Part shown: piece after piece, positions 24,764 to 35,118 of the stretch
Numbering within the stretch: position 1 is the stretch's first letter
Layout of the letters: every line of letters starts with the position of its first letter
The notes under the pieces: generated by a model
Told to the model about the DNA's origin: nothing
The model's input: the letters and a program-made list of their open reading frames with translations, nothing else
Databases searched by the model: none
Translations under genes and position numbers: made by a program
Assembly: GCA_037447655.1 (NCBI GenBank)
Contig: JBBHKE010002431.1
Span: 73,704 to 137,703, forward strand
Source of the DNA: Zygnema cylindricum
Lineage: Eukaryota > Streptophyta > Zygnematophyceae > Zygnematales > Zygnemataceae
Length of the DNA: 64,000 nt
Direction: 5' to 3'

Positions 24764-25525
24764 CTACCCAACAGAAGAATAGCAATAAAAGGGCTTCCCT
24801 GTTGAAAGAGGGTTTGTTGTGTAAATGAAATTGAGATGTGGCTCAAAGCCACGCCATACGTACGTTGATTTTCTTCCGTAATATGCGGGAGAACTTATCA
24901 TTGGCGAGTTAAGAGGTCGACCAGAAAAAATATTATAAAAAAAACACTCAAACCACCTCGAGTGGCTTTTGGTGGTCATGAATCTGCGAGGATTTGGGAT
25001 TTCTTCATGTTTTCCTACAAGGTAAGGCAGTTCACTACTTAAATTCATGTTCTCTAAAAGTGTCGACCTTTGTCTACGAAAATGGAGAAATGTGGGTTGT
25101 CGTCCATCATCTACGATCTTCACAATGCTATCATCAATATTGTTTGACGATTGACCAATATGGTGGAATTTGATGAATCTATATCCGACGTGGGAGAGAA
25201 AAAACGTCACACAGTTATATTTGGAAAAAGCTTTCAAACCCCACGGCTTCGACAACAAATTCATCGCCGATTGTGACCTATTTTTTACCTCTCTATTTTT
25301 TAAATTTGTTGCTACCATGTAATGACTTTCTTTGAGAGTTCTAACCTTTCTTTCCTTTGCAAAATCTATAAATATACGGAAAGTTGAATATATTTTTTGT
25401 TCAATGTTCACCAATTCCGTTTTGTTGCCTTGAGTGGACTTTCTTTTCTTTAAATTCGTAATAACCTGATTGTTTGAATTTTGATTTTTTCGTACTACAT
25501 TGATCCGATTTAAATCACAAAACAT
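24764..25525 (-). CDS. unidentified open frame, 253 codons
   Basis: A long uninterrupted frame for such AT-rich DNA. It is Lys/Asn/Ser-rich with an N-terminal basic part (NLKKRKSTQGNK, then FAKERKVRTLKE) and a Tyr/Phe-rich C-terminal part (RGFEPHLNFIYTTNPLSTGK). I see no signal peptide, membrane span or catalytic motif. It lies inside the large proposed intron of the LRR gene, among mobile elements, so a decayed transposon frame is the likeliest origin. Chance remains possible. Confidence 0.3.
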   Translation of the reverse strand: MFCDLNRINVVRKNQNSNNQVITNLKKRKSTQGNKTELVNIEQKIYSTFRIFIDFAKERKVRTLKESHYMVATNLKNREVKNRSQSAMNLLSKPWGLKAFSKYNCVTFFLSHVGYRFIKFHHIGQSSNNIDDSIVKIVDDGRQPTFLHFRRQRSTLLENMNLSSELPYLVGKHEEIPNPRRFMTTKSHSRWFECFFYNIFSGRPLNSPMISSPAYYGRKSTYVWRGFEPHLNFIYTTNPLSTGKPFYCYSSVG

Positions 25526-25936
25526 TGTTAGTAAGGCAAAAAAATGTTCTTATTGTTTTACCGTCAACTTTGAAGATCCACGCGTTTCTATTTTGTAATT
25601 CGTTGTTTCCGTTTCTTTTTGTTCGATCACTATTTTCATCTACCTTGTGACTGTTAAACTTCAGATATTTGTGCATTCTACTTTTATGTTCACATATCAT
25701 AATGTTCTCCTGTTTTGTGCTATAAGTTTAAAGCTATGACTTTTTGTTTTGTGAAGCAATTTCGGATTTTCGTCCACAAATATCTTGGTGATCTTCCCAA
25801 TAACGTAGAACGCTTGTTTTTTCCATATGACATCAAAGGATTTCTCTGAGGGCGCAAAATAGCCTGATTCCAATATTGAAGCGAGAACATTAGTTCAAAA
25901 CGTCCTAGCCCATCTCTAGAAAAAAGCTCGGATGTA

Positions 25937-25957
25937 AAATATATATATATATATATA
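25937..25957. repeat. (TA)n microsatellite
   Basis: About ten TA units. Confidence 0.9.
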
Positions 25958-26052
25958 GTTTTTTCTTCTTTTACCATAATCATCTATGTATCCATTTGCT
26001 TATGTTTTTTTTTTTGTGAATGAGATGCGTCCTCCCTCCAATGATCACTCAC

Positions 26053-27286
26053 AAGAATTTCAAGGCTGTGAGATTCCCAATCTCCGGCGCAATGTTCCCC
26101 ACCAGTCCCTTGTTGTATATACTTCTGCATAGCACCTCCACATAAGTTACTGAATAAAACCCCCCCGTTGTCTCCTCACCCCTCCCCCCTCCTCCCCTCC
26201 CCCCTCCCCCCTCCTCCCCTCCCGCCTTCACAGGCCTTCCATTTGTTGACGGACTAGTTACCAACTTCTCACTTTCCAACCGCCCCTCTCCCCTCTCTCA
26301 TAAACCCAAAAAAACCTTTGTACCTTTCCCCTCTTGTTTTTTTGTGAACGACTTGTCCGGTGCTCTTTGACAACCCCTCTTCCAACCCCTCGCCCCTTCT
26401 GATAAATGCCAGCATAAAATTCCCTGAAATTCCTCTCCCTTCACCCCTCCAAATCCCTCTATACCCCTCTTCCTCCCCCTCTAAAACCCATAAGGAAATG
26501 GCTTATGATCCCACACCATTAATAAAAGGTATTATGATTCTAACCCCTGAAGAAAAGGACAAATTTCCATCTTAAACATCTAACAGTAAGTTACATGGTC
26601 CTTCATTTTCTCTTTCCCCTTCCCTCTTCCCTCTTCCCTCTTCCCCTCTTCCATTTTCCCTTTCCCTCTTCCTCATGAGAGGGTTCGACCAGCCTATGCG
26701 TCGAATTCGGTGCTAAAATTAGTGCGAAACTTGGGGAACGAAATTCAATGCGAAATTTACTGCATTATCGGTACGAAATGTAGTATGAGACTCACAAATT
26801 CCGTGGAAATTTAATGGGAAATTTAAGCTTGAAATGTTCACAGTACAGAGTGCACGCAGCAAATAATGACTCACATGGCATAGACGTGACCGGAATCGTG
26901 GCACCTACACGGTGCGGCATACCAGTAGCCGCGTGCTCCGTAGCATCGGATCGCGGGAAAGTTTCCCTTGTTCTCGACGGCCGCCTTCACCGCCTCCAGA
27001 GCCGACTCTGCAGCAGCCGTACGGACAGTACGGAAACACGCGTCAGAGGAGCGAATTAGAGCGTGAATTCACACGTGTAAAGACAGGAATGCACACCTAG
27101 AGGGGGAAAGAAGAGGGAAAGGAGGGGAAAGGAGGGGGGAAGGAGAGGGAAAGGATAAGGAAAGGAGGTCAGGGGAGGGGAAAACTTACTGTCAGACTGC
27201 GACACGGGCCCGTCGTAATATCCCATCACGAGTGCCACGTGGCATGCTAAGCTCAGCACTGTCGCGGTGACCATGATGGCAGCCAT
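26053..27286 (-). CDS. 5' part of an LRR protein gene: signal peptide, N-cap, first LRR
   Basis: Three phase-consistent exons are seen: 27286-27190, 27007-26875 and 26124-26053. Exon 1 starts at the ATG at 27286 and encodes a hydrophobic signal peptide (MAAIMVTATVLSLACHVALV), ending phase 1 at GTAAGT. Exon 2 (133 bases, acceptor GCTGCAG, donor GTGAGT, phase 2) begins SALEAVKAAVEN and contains RCYGARGYWYAAPCRC, an LRR N-terminal cap with clustered cysteines. Joined to exon 3 it reads GHVYAISIYNKGLVGNIAPE followed by IGNLTALKFL, the classic start of plant LRR receptors. Exon 3 is again exactly 72 bases and its end phase fits the exons at 1.5-4.8 kb, so I infer one gene spanning at least 27286-1502. 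Whether it is a receptor kinase, receptor-like protein or secreted LRR protein cannot be told, because the 3' end is outside the window. The two groups could also be separate, truncated genes. Confidence 0.82.
26160..26225. repeat. CCCCTCC-type pyrimidine tract
   Basis: Repeats of CCTCCCCTCCCCCCT lie in the intron between LRR-gene exons 2 and 3. On the coding strand this is a G-rich run with quadruplex potential. A related purine tract lies at 27100-27180, in intron 1. Confidence 0.8.
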
Positions 27287-27441
27287 GGCGAGGAAGTGGT
27301 CACGTCACACGGATACAAAAGTTTTTTGGCAGTATACACGGATGGCAGGTTGAGAGAAGTGTTTGAGAAAAGTCTTTTCCAGTTCCGTTGAGGTTTGGGC
27401 CGATGGAGCGAATATGTACTTTTGCTATGTTGTGACAGTAC

Positions 27442-27570
27442 ACCGTGAATCGTTACTAGTGTAACTGTTTTTTCCGCAACTTAAAGCATTTTTTATCCGT
27501 ACACACTTGTTGGATTGTGGATCTGACGGTTGCGATTGAAAGGTAAGACTCTCAGCTTCCAATTGGCTGT
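27442..27570. mobile_element. left part of a CACCGTG-family MITE, cut by the gap
   Basis: TA-CACCGTGAATCGTTACTAG starts it. The interior (TCTGACGGTTGCGATTGAAA) is the inverse of the 6236-6452 element. The right end is lost in the N run. It sits about 155 bp upstream of the LRR-gene start codon. Confidence 0.8.
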
Positions 27571-27784
27571 NNNNNNNNNNNNNNNNNNNNNNNNNNNNNN
27601 NNNNNNNNNNNNNNNNNNNNNNNNNNNNNNNNNNNNNNNNNNNNNNNNNNNNNNNNNNNNNNNNNNNNNNNNNNNNNNNNNNNNNNNNNNNNNNNNNNNN
27701 NNNNNNNNNNNNNNNNNNNNNNNNNNNNNNNNNNNNNNNNNNNNNNNNNNNNNNNNNNNNNNNNNNNNNNNNNNNNNNNNNNNN
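27571..27784. other. assembly gap (214 N)
   Basis: Run of N. Open frames that cross it are artefacts. Confidence 1.
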
Positions 27785-28584
27785 TTCATACGTATGTTAT
27801 AATGATAGATTGTATGACATAATATAATAAAAGTAATATATCGCACCTTACGGTGCATATTCTTAGACAAGGCGCATAGATAAATTGACTTTTAGAAATG
27901 CCTGTCGCGACGTTTATTTGCAGCTGTTTATATTCAATTATGAAATGACAATATTTTGATACGATAGCTTTGCTTTTTTTATTTCATGTAACATTTTAAA
28001 GACTTAGTTTGAAAAAGGTTTTTTTCTGCTTGTCTGACTTTCTTCGTCTGCTTGTGTGCACAGTCTGACGGCGGCGCGAATTTTCCATCATTATTCCTAA
28101 TTTAAGGGGGTTTTCAAAATTCCTGCTGCCAGAATTTTCAAAATATGGCGTCTGGAAATGGCGGCAGTCTGACACGTGTGTTCGTCTGCTTCTTTCAGTC
28201 TGTTCGTCTTTTTTTGGAAAAAGTTTGATTCAGAAATTTTACAATGTACTTTATTTTTTTCGTTTCGATAGCATAGTTTTATAACAGTAAAGTATTAACT
28301 TATATTTGTCGACGTTTATTTGCAGCGCTGTCCGTAAAGATTTTCAGTTAAATAGATACGCGGAACAGATTCTTATACGTGGCATTCCACGCTATATAAT
28401 GAAAATAATATAATACAGTATGTTAGATAGTAATATTGTATGCATACTTTATTTTTAAAAAATTATCGCCGATATGGAATTTGTTGGTCCCAGACCGATA
28501 TATCGGAATCTCTGACCGTTCGATAACCGATAACTATCGGTATCGGTGTTATCGCGATAAGTTTTTTACCGATACACAACTCTA
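27785..28584. mobile_element. right end of a hAT-like element
   Basis: Inverting the end at 28584 gives TAGAGTTGTGTATCGGT, then a run of GATA/TATC-rich sequence with TATCGCGATAA. This resembles the termini of the complete hAT-like element at 59161-59938 (TAGTGTTGGGTATCGGGT). The left end is not visible and may lie in the gap. No transposase frame is seen. Confidence 0.6.
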
Positions 28585-28968
28585 GTGAAAAGTAAGTGGA
28601 CCCGCGGGAAAGCAGAAAACCGTACAAATTGCATTTGCTTCTCCGATACTGGTCCGTTAGCAGTTACAACACCACATTGTCCTTTTCAACTGAGAAATAT
28701 CCTTCACGTATAAAGCGTTTTGGTACGAGACTGCCAGCTCGCTATTTTGTCTTTTCCTACTTTCGTTTCATTGTCAGCAATGTATATTTCTGTTTTCAAA
28801 TCCTACGTCAGCAAAGTATTTTTCCAGTCTTATTTTCCAACGTCAGCAAGGTTTACTTGATTCTTATCCGACGTAAGCAAAATTATTCCTTCTTTCTTTT
28901 AGAAGTCAGCAGATTTCGTTCTAGAAACAGCAAAGCGAAAAGTAACACCAGAACAATGCCGTACAGAA
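28585..28968. repeat. spaced ACGTCAGCAA motif array
   Basis: GTCAGCAA-type motifs recur about every 30-36 bp at roughly 28773, 28806, 28840, 28871 and 28905 (TTGTCAGCAATG, TACGTCAGCAAAG, AACGTCAGCAAGG, GACGTAAGCAAAA, AAGTCAGCAGA). The flanks are weakly similar, so this is a degenerate tandem repeat. The open frame over it (28596-29006) has no domain. Confidence 0.5.
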
Positions 28969-29010
28969 GACACCGTGAATCACTATTAGGGAAATTTCCC
29001 ATGTGATAAA
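28969..29010. mobile_element. solitary CACCGTG terminus
   Basis: CACCGTGAATCACTATTAGG matches the family terminus, but I find no partner end nearby. Confidence 0.6.
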
Positions 29011-29879
29011 GGGTTTTTTCTATCGTTTTCCTCTAAAACTTAGCCCGCAACTATAAATCTGCAGCCGTACCAAAAAAATGAAATTACCACAGTACAATTT
29101 GCGCAAATTTGAAACTTTAAATGTATTCCGGTTTGTAGAATAGCATGCTCCAACCCACCTTTGCGCCCCTCCGGCTCTTCTTCAAACTTCTACTCAAATC
29201 ACTTCGGGAGGTGATTTTAACTAACTTTGTATGATGTGAACGAATAAGCAAACGTCGTTGCACGCGTCGGAGGTTTTTGTTTTTGAAAAAAATTCTACGC
29301 AGAGTACCAAAAAAGAAATCCACTTCACGTTTACAACCTGTGCGTACTTTTTTCGGTCACTTTTTTCCACAAGGGCCGTGGAGGAGTCTCGACCAACGGA
29401 CACCAATTCGTCAAAAGAGAAGTTCGTGAAGGCCCCTCTTTCTCCCTCCCTCTCCCATTACCGCGTGTATCTCACAACTCATGCAATGAAAAACGACAAG
29501 AATGGTATCATATGAAAGATATCTGAAAAAAAAAATTGCATGTCTTTGGGCATATTTTGAGTGTATTTTGATAGCAAGTAGAGTGAGAACGGACAAAAAA
29601 AAAGTCGGGAAACCATGGCGGAACGTTTTGAAATTTGTGAATTCGACGCTATCATAAGTGAGCGTGACGTCAAAATATCACAAACCTTAAACATCTACAA
29701 TGTCACAAGAAACCAATATATAAAAGAGGCCTACAACCGTCGCTATTTTGTAAACGTCATCGATTATCGCAATTTTTGTAGTCGTCTACAACCGTCACAA
29801 ATTACACCCACGTCTACATCCGTCACAATTTAAAGTAACGATTTCATTACGTTACATCGAAACGCTCAAAAAGTAGTGT
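29011..29879. other. no gene recognised
   Basis: Holds a CTACAACCGTCACAA-type motif four times (about 29692, 29730, 29787, 29814). The small frame 29615-29833 (MAERFEICEFDAIISERDVK...) reads plausibly at first but covers that repeat and has no known domain. Confidence 0.4.
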
Positions 29880-30025
29880 AGAAAGAGATGGAGAGGGAAA
29901 AGGGGAGAGAGCTGTGGAGAAAGTGGGGAAGGGAGAGGGGGAGGGAGAGGGAAAAGAGAGAGGGAGAGGAGGGAGAGCAGGACAGGGAGAGGAAGAGAGG
30001 GGGAGGGAGAGAGAGTGAGAGAGGT
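29880..30025. repeat. polypurine tract
   Basis: Nearly pure A/G on the plus strand (GAGAGGGA-type). Minus-strand frames through it are Ser/Pro/Leu repeats, not genes. Confidence 0.9.
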
Positions 30026-31119
30026 GTAACAACCACTGCTGCCCAAGAAGGCAAACTGATAGTCTAATTGCACCCTTGTGCAGCGTGGACTCCCATGAGT
30101 CCGTAGGAAATAAAATCACTAAAAAGGGCCAGCCAACCGATTAATTATAAGGTGGCAAAGATGCCAAGTTTATACAAACTTCCAAAGGGAGAGAGGTCAC
30201 TACCTACCAAATTCTCTAAGTCCTAAACCCCTCTGATAACTCCTATCTACTGACGTACGAACCAATCAAATGACTGTAGGGTACACAAAGGTATTACGGC
30301 CGATGTACTTTCTGTACGGCTTGTGTACGGCAAGGCCATTGAGTGGACGCGTGTCCACTTTTAACTCGTCCTTGTGTTCTCTATAATTCTCGCGACCAAA
30401 TGTCATCCCTCCACGTGGCGCCATGTCATGCCACGTCCATAAACGCCAAAGTGACCATTCCACGATCTCGGAAGTGAAATACGCCGTCGGATTAAATCCT
30501 ACATTAAATGTCGACTGTTCAAACAAATGTTTGATTCATTTGTTTCGTGCGAGATAATATTTGCACTATATAACACTTGGTTCTATGTTCATTCGTTCGT
30601 CATGCCGTTTGGCGAATTGATGGTCTTAACACGATTTAAATAATTATCAAACCTAATGTATCTTATCGGAATTCTACGACAGACTGGTTAGAGCTAACAG
30701 CTACGCCGCGCTATGCCGGTAAGAGGTTTGAGTCCTGCCGGACTCAACCTTTTGTTGAGAGTGACATAAGTCACTCTTTAGTCTTGCCTGCTGAGCTAGG
30801 ACAGCCATGGCTCAACCAGCTTCTCTATGCCTCAATGACTACAACAAGTATGGTGGGTAGAGAGAGGAGGTGGAGGCAAGATGTCCGTCTTTTTCTTTTC
30901 CTATTTGTACTGAACTATTTAGACCTAGAAAATACCATATAAATCTAATAATTTCAAGAGAAGACCCCAAGCTCAACCTCGGACTTATCAGGGCTTCCAT
31001 TACCTTTATTTGGCTACCTCGAGCTGAAGGGAACTTTTGTTGCAGACGTGGAGGGGCAGGCTCCCATTGGAGCCGGCCGCAAGGATATTTGGCATGACCT
31101 CGATTCCCTTGGGTCTATC
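30026..31119. other. spacer or decayed retroelement leader
   Basis: No coding domain. Two stem-loops lie at 30732-30787: GAGTCC-TGCC-GGACTC and AGAGTGAC-ATAA-GTCACTCT. The sequence just left (30680-30760) has weak tRNA-like boxes but does not fold as a tRNA. Confidence 0.4.
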
Positions 31120-32430
31120 CAAAAAGTTTCCCATCTTACCCACCTGGCCAGAATTCACTTGTCCCTAGTTCATACTTGGATGGCGCCTTATGAATTAGAC
31201 CGAAGTATTCTTCTAAGAAAATAGGCCAATGGTACGAGGAAAGTGGCTCCTCCTGTGGCTGATCGTAAAACCCTCATTGTTCATCTTCACCAGCCATGCA
31301 GGCACTTCGGACAGAAACATACCACCTCATTGGTCACAAGGTCGTATTGGTGGCATGCGTTGCGGGCCAAGGTCAATTGTGTGGTGCAAACGTGTCCTTC
31401 TTGTGACCTGGTGAAAGCTTCTTTTGAAAAAAAAGGTCAAACTGAACTTTACTCTCTCCCCATCCGAAGATGTTTTAAAGCTGGTCATTGGATCTACTAG
31501 GTCCACTTCCCACAACCAAAGGGGAAACCGTTTTGTATAAGTAATGATTGAACACTTTTGGAAGTGGATTGAACAGGTGGTTCTCCCTCGAAAGGAATCC
31601 AAAGCAATCGCGGACACATTCCTGCAGAGGGTGTTGTCCTAATTTGGAGCCCTGGCTAAAGTTCTTACTCATCAGGGGTCCGAGTTTGCCGAAGATTTTT
31701 CTAGCCTTATAAAGAAGTGCCTCATTAACCAACGGTTAACTAGCAAGGACCACCCCCAAGCCGACCGTTTGACCAAAAGGTCTGTACCGAGAGTGAAGCG
31801 ATCACTACGGAAATATGCAGTGGAACAGGATTTAGGGGAATGGGACAAACGAGTGCCTTAGATTGCCATGGGACACAGATTCAATAGGCACGCCTCCCTC
31901 TATTCCTATATCCTTTACGTCATTCTCTTCCGCCGACATCCCATCCTTCTTGGATCTGCATCGACTCAGGCGGTTGTACTTTCACAGATGGACAATCGGG
32001 GGACTATGGAGAAGTTGATTGCCGACAGTGCCAAGGTATTTCACCGGGAAATGCCTCTAGCTATGAGCAATTTACAGGCTATTCAGCACAGGGGTCAACT
32101 TTAGTATTCCCAACGCAGAAGCAGCAATTATGTCCCTCGGCAACGGCGATTCATGCGTGAGGATTTTGTGTATCGCATGCAACAGAAGAAGGACACTTTG
32201 GACATTTCAGCCGGACGGGTGATTTTGAAGGTAGTGGAGGTCTTTTACAAAGGGGCTTTGACCTAAGAAGCAAAAGATGGCCGCAAAATTAAGGAGAACC
32301 TGATCAATGTTGCTCCTTGCCATCTACGAGGGCTAGAAGACGAACCCACTTTCCACCTCACTACTTTGAGGATCCACCCGCGTGCTCCTCTGCAATGTGA
32401 CTTCTTTACCCGCCTTCTTGTCGGTGTGTG
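31120..32430 (+). pseudogene. Ty3/gypsy integrase remnant
   Basis: 31243-31500 has the HHCC zinc-finger signature (LIVHLHQPCRHFG, SYWWHALRAKVN, CPSC). The core follows across frames: LPRKESKAIADTFLQ; VLTHQGSEFAEDF, where the usual catalytic Asp of TDQG is His; LTSKDHPQADRLTKRS; VKRSLRKYAVEQDLGEWDKR. The C-terminal region (GRVILKVVEVFYKGALT, ENLINVAPCHLRGLEDEPTF) runs to 32430. Stops and frameshifts make it non-functional. RT and RNase H are not recognisable upstream. Confidence 0.85.
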
Positions 32431-32575
32431 ATGGCTATCATCAAAGGTGGCATGACTTTTGCCTGTCGCCGACTTGGGAGTCCCGTTCTCAAACCGCGAA
32501 TCCTTAGTTCTATTGGGATTGCGAATTTGGCGGCTAATTTGTCTTAACCTATTAGTCAGCGCGACTACGAGGGGG

Positions 32576-32825
32576 GGGGGGAATTTGAGGGGGTACGAGG
32601 TACCTTCATACTTTTCTCTCGCTCCCTCGTTATTACCCCATGCATATCCTCGAGGAAAAAATGGGCAGAAAATTGGCATGGTCACGCATCCAGAACCGCA
32701 TCAACATTTGGGGTGGATTGCAGGTCTTCTATGCACACCTTCTCGCACCTCTCCCCTAAACCTCCCAGTTTCCAAGACTCCAATGCACTCTATTTCTGGC
32801 GGTGGGCCCTTCTACTATGTTACCC
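32576..32825 (+). repeat. 250-bp direct repeat, copy A
   Basis: Shares long runs with 34048-34297, for example GGTGGATTGCAGGTCTTCTA, TGCACACCTTC and TTCTGGCGGTGGGCCCTTCT. It may be part of a gypsy LTR, since it lies just 3' of the integrase remnant. Confidence 0.75.
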
Positions 32826-33255
32826 AGTCACGCTCGACAGCTGTCAAGCTCTTCTGCGTTTCCGACACACCTTTATATCACCAAGGACTTCTGAACCCTT
32901 TTTGAATCGGTATGGTCCTCAAAGTACAAAGGAGTGAGTGCACGCCGCCAAACAAAATCCTTCTATTTACCAAACTGAACAGAACGCACTTTATTTTGCG
33001 CTTAATAGAGGTTGGACGAAGGAGTTATTTCGCTTCGAAGATTACCATTTTGATTACATACCACCAGTTTCCACCTATCCTTTTGGGGGGTACATTGTGG
33101 AAGCCACGTATTTTTTGGGATAGATCTGTAGATTTTTGTTGTTAGCTGTCAGGAGGATGTTTGTTCAGGTCCACCGGACGGGCAGGGCATTTATTGCTTT
33201 GGGTCAAAGTTAGGCGTTTCACGTCAATTTAGGACTTTGTGTCTTTGGAGGACAT

Positions 33256-34227
33256 TTGGCTTCAAATCCAACAGGAGCTAGTCGGCTAACTTTTTGCCCT
33301 AAGTGTAGTACAGCATGTTTTGTCTTATGTCCATACGATAACAATTTCTGGTTGTTGATTCGATTGTCGTATTGCTTTGACTTTGGTACTTGTAGTAGGA
33401 CAAACTTTGTTGGTATAAGTCACTTGGGCCGATGGAGACAGGTTGCTTTTTTAGTACTGTCTCTTGAGAAATCCCCTAAAGAATACAATCAATCTTTCTA
33501 TTGGAGAACTGTTGCATTGTGTCGTGGACTCTATTACGATCTTTGTTTTGGATTGTCTTTTGTGGAAATCATAGCGTGGGTGGTGGTTGTTACTATCCTC
33601 TCTTTGGGCGGTTTGGACTTTCGCTATTTGAAACTTAGAAGAGTCTGGTCGGATCCGTACAGCGGTACCGAGGGTTCAGGGAGAATCAAATCAATCTCCG
33701 GGGCAATTAGGAGAGGTTTCTTCTTCTCAGTTTTGTCTTCGTTGCACTCCGGGGTATGTGAGCTTGCTTCACAATTTTCATTGATTTCTATCTTTATTTC
33801 TATTTTCTGGGTCAAGGTTATATTGTTTAGTCTGAAAGAGCCGATATTTATTGTTTATATATTTATTGCGTGGGAGTTATTTGCGCTCTGTTGTGGTCGT
33901 CCTTTGTTTTTGTCCAGAGTTTTTGTTGTGGTCGTCCTTTGTTTCTGTCCAGAGTTTTTGTGTGCCAGATTGGACGACCAGCATTCTCTTTCTATCATTG
34001 GGATAACAGTCAGAGGTGTAGCATTTAGTGGCCTCCTGGCGGATCAGCTCAAATTTGGGGGGTTACGCGGTACCTTCAACCTTTTCACTCGCTCTTTCGT
34101 TATTAGCCATGGATTTTTTCGGGAAAGAAAGGGGCAGAAAAGGGCATGGTCACGCATCGGGAACTGCATTAGCATTTGGGGTGGATTGCAGGTCTTCTAT
34201 GCACACCTTCATGGACCTCTCCCCTAA
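33256..34227 (+). other. 323-codon open frame, unrecognised
   Basis: Long but with Phe/Leu/Val/Cys-rich, T-rich composition and no domain I recognise. Its last 60 codons lie inside the 250-bp direct repeat. A 36-bp duplication (TTGTGGTCGTCCTTTGTTT unit) occurs at 33889-33962. It sits between the two direct repeats, possibly inside or between gypsy LTRs. I consider it more likely fortuitous than a gene. Confidence 0.25.
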
Positions 34228-34297
34228 ACCTCCCGATTTCTAGGTCTCCAATACACTCTACTTCTGGCGGTGGGCCCTTCTCTTATGTTTCCCACTT
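34048..34297 (+). repeat. 250-bp direct repeat, copy B
   Basis: See copy A at 32576. The two are spaced 1472 bp apart and differ at perhaps one base in seven by eye. Confidence 0.75.
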
Positions 34298-34299
34298 TT

Positions 34300-35118
34300 T
34301 TTATGGAAATGGGGAGGGTTAGGAGAGGCGGAGAGGGGAGGGAGGGGGAGTGTGTGAGAGAGAGAGAGAGAGAGAGAAAGAGGGGAGAGTGCGAGACGGA
34401 GGCAGAGGTGGAGGGTGAGGGGAAGGGGGGGAATGCGGGAGAGGAGGGATGGGAAAAGAGGGGAAAAGAGAGAGAGGTTAAAAGGGGGAGGAGATGGAGA
34501 ACGGTGGAGAGGGAAAGTGGCAGGACGGGGAGAGGGGGGGGGGAGAAGTGATGGAGAGGTAAGATGGGAAGAGGGGCGAGAGAGAGAGAGGAGGATACGT
34601 GGATATGTAGTGAGAGGGGGAATGAAGGAGAGCAAGAGAGGGATAGCAACAGAGGGGGGGAGTGTTAGAGGGATAGTGTGAGGGGGAGGGAGAGGGAGCG
34701 AGGGGAGAATTGGAGGGGAAGAGGTGGAGAAGTTGGTTGGGGAGAGGGGGAAGGGTCGGCAAAAAGGGGTTAAAAAATAGGGGGAGATGTACGAGGGGGA
34801 GAGAGGGGAGAGGTTGAGACGCGGAGACGAGGACGAGGGCCAAGAGGTGGAGAGGCAGAGAGCGAGAGAGGGATAATGAGAGTATGAGGGAGGGAGAGAG
34901 AGGGAGTGTGATGGGGAGGGAGAGGGAGCGGAGGGGGGATGGAAAAACAGGGTGAGGAGGAGTGGAAGAGGGATAGAGGGGAAATCGAGTGAGCGGGCCG
35001 GGAGGTAGACGGATTGAGAGAAAAAAAGGGAGAAAAAAAAAGAGAGAGAGAGGGGAGGATGAGAGAGAGGGGTAGGGAGAGGGAGGTGGGGGGGAGAGAA
35101 AGAAGGGGGGGGAGGGTG
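34300..35118. repeat. 0.8-kb polypurine tract
   Basis: About 800 bases of almost only A and G on the plus strand, made of irregular GAGAGG/GGGAGG words with few interruptions. Long minus-strand frames (up to 306 codons) are Ser/Pro/Leu repeats caused by this composition. It directly adjoins the minisatellite. Confidence 0.95.

Noticed and set aside
27493-27870. Open frames crossing the N run
   Set aside because: The gap is unsequenced; the frames are artefacts.
29847-30119. Minus-strand Ser/Pro/Leu frames
   Set aside because: Same cause: polypurine tract at 29880-30025.
30674-30760. tRNA-like sequence (GGTTAGAGC ... GGTTTGAGTCC)
   Set aside because: Weak A- and B-box resemblance, but the acceptor and T stems do not pair and no anticodon arm is convincing.
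33256-34227. 323-codon frame as a real membrane protein gene
   Set aside because: Phe/Leu/Val richness follows from T-rich DNA; the end lies in a direct repeat and no family is recognised. Kept only as an unrecognised frame.
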